A stretch of 18,273 bases of DNA, from contig MLAK01001281.1 in NCBI GenBank assembly GCA_001839685.1, positions 8,016 through 26,288 of the forward strand, in the 5' to 3' direction. Of the stretch, positions 15,802-18,273 are shown in pieces (position 1 is the first letter of the stretch; every line of letters starts with the position of its first letter). This DNA comes from Tritrichomonas foetus. Taxonomy: Eukaryota; Parabasalia; Tritrichomonadida; Tritrichomonadidae. The notes beneath the pieces were generated by a model. The model did not search any database. It saw only the letters and a program-made list of their open reading frames with translations, and was not told where the DNA came from. Made by a program: the position numbers and the translations under genes.

Positions 15802-17082
15802 TTATGAATGTGAGCCACGTAAAGTCTTCAAATGACAACGATTTGAAATAGTCTGCCTAGATCTCGCAATAATAATTTCGAGCTGACCTGGTCTCCTTCT
15901 TTCTCTTCCAGTTTGATTTGCATAAGATCTTTGGACACAGCATTCATTATCAATTCTATAAAGTGCTGGTAATTGATTTTGTATTTGATGCTTTTGAGGA
16001 TCTGTGTCAATCCTTGATAATGCTTTGGATCCTTTTCCAGATTGAATATGTTCATTCAAAGCAGTCATAACTTGCTCGGACCTGGCCATTCGATATATCA
16101 TTGTTGCTTCGGTTTCATTCATATCAGTAAAATCTTTTAAGAGATTATTGGCATCCTGAGCTGATGCGATTTCTTTTACTTTTTGGAAAGACACTTGATC
16201 GATATTACTTATTGTTTTAGGAAAAACTTGAAACTGTGGTTGTGATAAGAAATAATCTGTTACATAAATACTAGTTTTCGCATTAGTTACCCATGGATGT
16301 TCGCAAGCCTGTTGGACAGTAAATCTTTCCTTTCTATTTTTGTTGAGAAGATTTTTCAGCAAATCTTTCAATTCTGAACTAAAGCATCTTTTGTTATAGT
16401 CAGGTTCATCATTCACAATCATATGGATTAGTTTTTTGCTATTGTGGTCGATGAATGGTAAAGTTCCAGAAATCATTGTGTATAAAATGACGCCAGCACT
16501 CCACATATCAACAGATGCATCATATTGTTTCTTCAAAAAGATTTCTGGTGCTGCATATGGGAAAGATCCACATTGCGTGCCAAGAAGATGATCATCACTT
16601 TCATCAAGATTTGCTGATAACCCAAAATCTATTAATTTCAGTATTCCTGATTTTGAATAAAGTAGATTTTCCATTTTCAAGTCACGATGAACGACTTTTT
16701 TATCAAGATGTAAATATTTCAAAATCGAAAGAAGCTGGCAAAAAATAACTTTCCCTTTTTCTTCTGATAATGGTCCATTTGTGTTTAGATGCTGAAGAAA
16801 GCTTTCGCAGCCTTTTGCGTATTCTGTTACTAAATATACGAATGATTCATCTTCGAGAACTTTATAAAAATGGATGATAAACGGATGGTCAATTTTCTTG
16901 AGAATTGACAACTCACGATGAAAATTTCGAGAGACGATTTTGTCTTGAAGAAGAGTTTTATTGACTGATTTGATGGCAACATCGATTCCTGTGGGTTTGT
17001 GGCGACCGTAATAGACCTTGCCGAAAGTACCTTTACCAATAGTTTTGATATTGTCGTAATCGGCAAAATGGGCCAAAGACAT
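15802..17082 (-). CDS. CAMKL (SNF1/MARK-like) Ser/Thr protein kinase
   Basis: A cytosolic Ser/Thr kinase of 426 residues from the Met at 17082. The kinase domain covers about 9-265: glycine loop GKGTFG (16-21), VAIK lysine K38, helix C E57, HRDLKMEN (132-139), DFG (152-154), activation segment LGTQCGSFPYAAPE (167-180) and the closing HPWV. The T-x-C-G-S arrangement makes T169 the equivalent of the LKB1-phosphorylated threonine of AMPK/MARK kinases. The tail (about 270-426) is Ser/Gln/Arg-rich with no recognised UBA or KA1 domain. The frame continues upstream to an ATG at 17241. I prefer 17082 because MSLAHFADYDNIKTIG is a compact entry to the kinase fold and an initiator match lies 23 nt before it. 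The extra 53 residues of the longer form are AT-rich in coding and show no domain. The upstream partner and substrates are unknown. Confidence 0.9.
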   Translation of the reverse strand: MSLAHFADYDNIKTIGKGTFGKVYYGRHKPTGIDVAIKSVNKTLLQDKIVSRNFHRELSILKKIDHPFIIHFYKVLEDESFVYLVTEYAKGCESFLQHLNTNGPLSEEKGKVIFCQLLSILKYLHLDKKVVHRDLKMENLLYSKSGILKLIDFGLSANLDESDDHLLGTQCGSFPYAAPEIFLKKQYDASVDMWSAGVILYTMISGTLPFIDHNSKKLIHMIVNDEPDYNKRCFSSELKDLLKNLLNKNRKERFTVQQACEHPWVTNAKTSIYVTDYFLSQPQFQVFPKTISNIDQVSFQKVKEIASAQDANNLLKDFTDMNETEATMIYRMARSEQVMTALNEHIQSGKGSKALSRIDTDPQKHQIQNQLPALYRIDNECCVQRSYANQTGRERRRPGQLEIIIARSRQTISNRCHLKTLRGSHS

Positions 17083-17102
17083 TTGTCGCCAGGATGAACG
17101 AG

Positions 17103-17107
17103 AATGA
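17103..17107 (-). promoter_or_regulatory. Candidate initiator (TCATT) for the CAMKL kinase gene
   Basis: Reverse-strand TCATT has its +1 A 23 nt before the preferred ATG at 17082. If used, it would exclude the longer reading frame from 17241, because transcription would start inside it. Evidence is limited to a five-base match at a suitable distance. Confidence 0.35.
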
Positions 17108-17254
17108 TTTATTTCAATAACCAATTGTGTGCATAACTGGCCGACGATGTAAAAGTAAACACAAGTTTTCTTTGAAAAATTCAGAGTTTTCGTTTTTTCT
17201 GAGCGAAAATTCATAATATTGAAAATTGAAAATCGAATCAAATATATTTTGGAT

Positions 17255-17404
17255 TTCTGAAGGAAATATTATTCAGAAATTTTAAATTATTCGTTATTCA
17301 GAATTATTTCTGAATTACTTTCATAAATATTTCTGAATCGCTTTATTAATTGAATAGTTTTCTGAATTGAGTATATATTTAATATATTATGAAATATTTC
17401 TGAA
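17255..17404. repeat. Cluster of seven TTCWGAA palindromic words
   Basis: Copies lie at 17255, 17272, 17297, 17308, 17331, 17360 and 17398 (start positions), and an eighth at 17674. Several share the longer context ATTTCTGAA. The word is a palindrome apart from its central base. Spacing is irregular (11 to 38 nt between centres). The cluster lies 170-320 nt upstream of the preferred kinase start, where a regulatory array could sit. It may instead be a decayed tandem repeat. Confidence 0.6.
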
Positions 17405-17514
17405 AGTTTTATGAAAAGTATGCAGTGATTGTCGACAAAATTTCAAACCGTTTTCAAGTTGATAAGGTGTGATATATCTCTATCAAAGCTTATTGATGTC
17501 CTTGATATTCATAT

Positions 17515-17649
17515 TTAAAATAAAATTCTAAATGTCTTTTTATATTTATAACAGCGGGGACAAAAAGCACCGAGTTCCATGACTTCTTGATCTTCGACAT
17601 TTGCTGGTGAACAGTTTTTTGAAATAATTGTGAAAGAATTGAAATACAT
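17515..17649 (-). other. Short open frame with CPRC motif, possible gene remnant
   Basis: From the ATG at 17649 to a TAA at 17517-17515, the reverse strand encodes 44 residues. They include NCSPANVEDQEVMELG and then FCPRCYKYKK, which looks like one half of a zinc ribbon. The centre is less AT-rich than its surroundings. There is no second CxxC pair, no initiator and no family match that I recognise. It could be a tiny gene, the 3' end of a decayed gene, or chance. An overlapping forward frame is also open. Confidence 0.2.
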
Positions 17650-18198
17650 CACAAAAAAAAAACATTTTCGAAATTCTGAATACTGCAATATAAAAGCATT
17701 GTTCTTTGAAAATAACTTGGTAAATCGATATATTATTTAGAATAATAATTTTTTAGCAAGAAGAAATGAGTATTTATATCAGAGTTTCGCCTATAATAAT
17801 GGATTAGTTGAGATATCGTTGAAAATCTTTTAGAAAAAGTTCACCAGCATAGAAATATTTCTTAAGAAAAAATTATATTTTCAAAGGAAATTTATCCATC
17901 ATTAACGCGAAACTCTGATTTAAATCCAATTTATTTCAGCTCCAAAAAAAATTCACCTTTATTTCAATAAAGAGTAAATACATTTTGGTAACTATAATTA
18001 TATCTAATCTCATATTATGAAAATAATGCTCGGAATAAAAATATATATTTTATATGTAATATATATTTAATAATAATTATATTAATTCTCCTTTTAAAAA
18101 AACGATGGTCCAAATTTCATTCCCAGCCAGTATATATATCATAAATATTGTACTTCGAATAGCATGTTTTCAAATGGTATGTAAATGCCTCCTATATG

Positions 18199-18253
18199 AA
18201 AGGTTTACAAAATGGTCCCCCAAAGATTTTGTGGGACCATCCCATAAACCTTT
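18199..18253. repeat. Imperfect inverted repeat (9 + 8 bp arms)
   Basis: AAAGGTTTA (18199-18207) pairs with TAAACCTTT (18245-18253). After a 4-by-4 unpaired step, ATGGTCCC (18212-18219) pairs with GGGACCAT (18233-18240), leaving a 13-nt loop. ATGGTCC also occurs at 18105-18111. The arms are richer in G and C than the surroundings, as in a small mobile-element hairpin, but no target duplication or transposase is visible. Confidence 0.55.
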
Positions 18254-18273
18254 GTCCTACCATCATCACTAAT

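Larger units (their letters stand above)
17242..18273. other. AT-rich right-hand region without a confident gene
   Basis: No gene of ordinary size is found. The part nearest the kinase gene holds a cluster of TTCWGAA words. A less AT-rich patch at about 17551-17620 gives a short reverse-strand frame with a CPRC motif. The final 170 nt are also less AT-rich and include an imperfect inverted repeat that may mark the edge of a repeat element or a gene beyond the window. Each is listed separately. Confidence 0.5.

Noticed and set aside
17083..17241. N-terminal extension of the CAMKL kinase (53 extra codons)
   Set aside because: No domain and weak composition; the Met at 17082 is better placed and has an initiator match. 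Kept as an alternative in the gene entry.
1..18273. tRNA, rRNA or CRISPR features
   Set aside because: No T-arm-like GTTCRA block with a matching cloverleaf, no rRNA-like conserved stretch and no regularly spaced direct repeats were seen.

Overview
The window is an AT-rich, intron-poor protist nuclear segment, most likely from a parabasalid (trichomonad), with Tritrichomonas more likely than Trichomonas. The strongest taxonomic marker is a gene at 7037-8023. Its N-terminal domain looks like the initiator-binding domain (IBD) of trichomonad IBP39, a DNA-binding fold known to me only from parabasalids. All seven large genes read as single uninterrupted frames under the standard code, with AT-rich spacers of about 0.2 to 1.1 kb between them. 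I see no rRNA, tRNA, CRISPR array or complete transposon. The genus is an inference; the protist, parabasalid-type assignment is fairly firm.

Layout. Five genes point right: a giant multi-pass adenylyl cyclase (577-5367), a small ubiquitin-like-domain protein (5707-6318), the IBD protein (7037-8023), a BAG6/Scythe-like ubiquitin-like protein (8240-9601), and a protein with a doublecortin-like domain joined to a P-loop NTPase (10303-12864). Two protein kinase genes point left: a PH-domain AGC kinase (14725-13106) and a CAMKL/SNF1-like kinase (17082-15802). The two groups converge at 12865-13105. The last kilobase has no clear gene, but it holds a cluster of TTCWGAA palindromes and an imperfect inverted repeat at the right edge.

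Function. The set is mostly signalling (cAMP synthesis, two Ser/Thr kinases) and ubiquitin-fold proteins (two ubiquitin-like proteins and one doublecortin-like), plus one transcription factor. Nothing shows that these genes form an operon or one pathway. Trichomonad genes are generally transcribed singly, and the spacing here fits that.

Most notable points: (1) the cyclase appears to join a TmcB-like N-terminal membrane and helical-repeat module to two extracellular loops, a PAS domain and a cyclase domain with all the adenylyl-type catalytic residues; (2) the BAG6-like protein keeps a C-terminal motif resembling the one in animal BAG6 but ends before any BAG domain; (3) a doublecortin-like domain is fused to a divergent P-loop NTPase; (4) the AGC kinase carries a roughly 95-residue insert between beta strands 2 and 3, and a base-composition break falls at its start; (5) several intergenic palindromes and repeats are unexplained.
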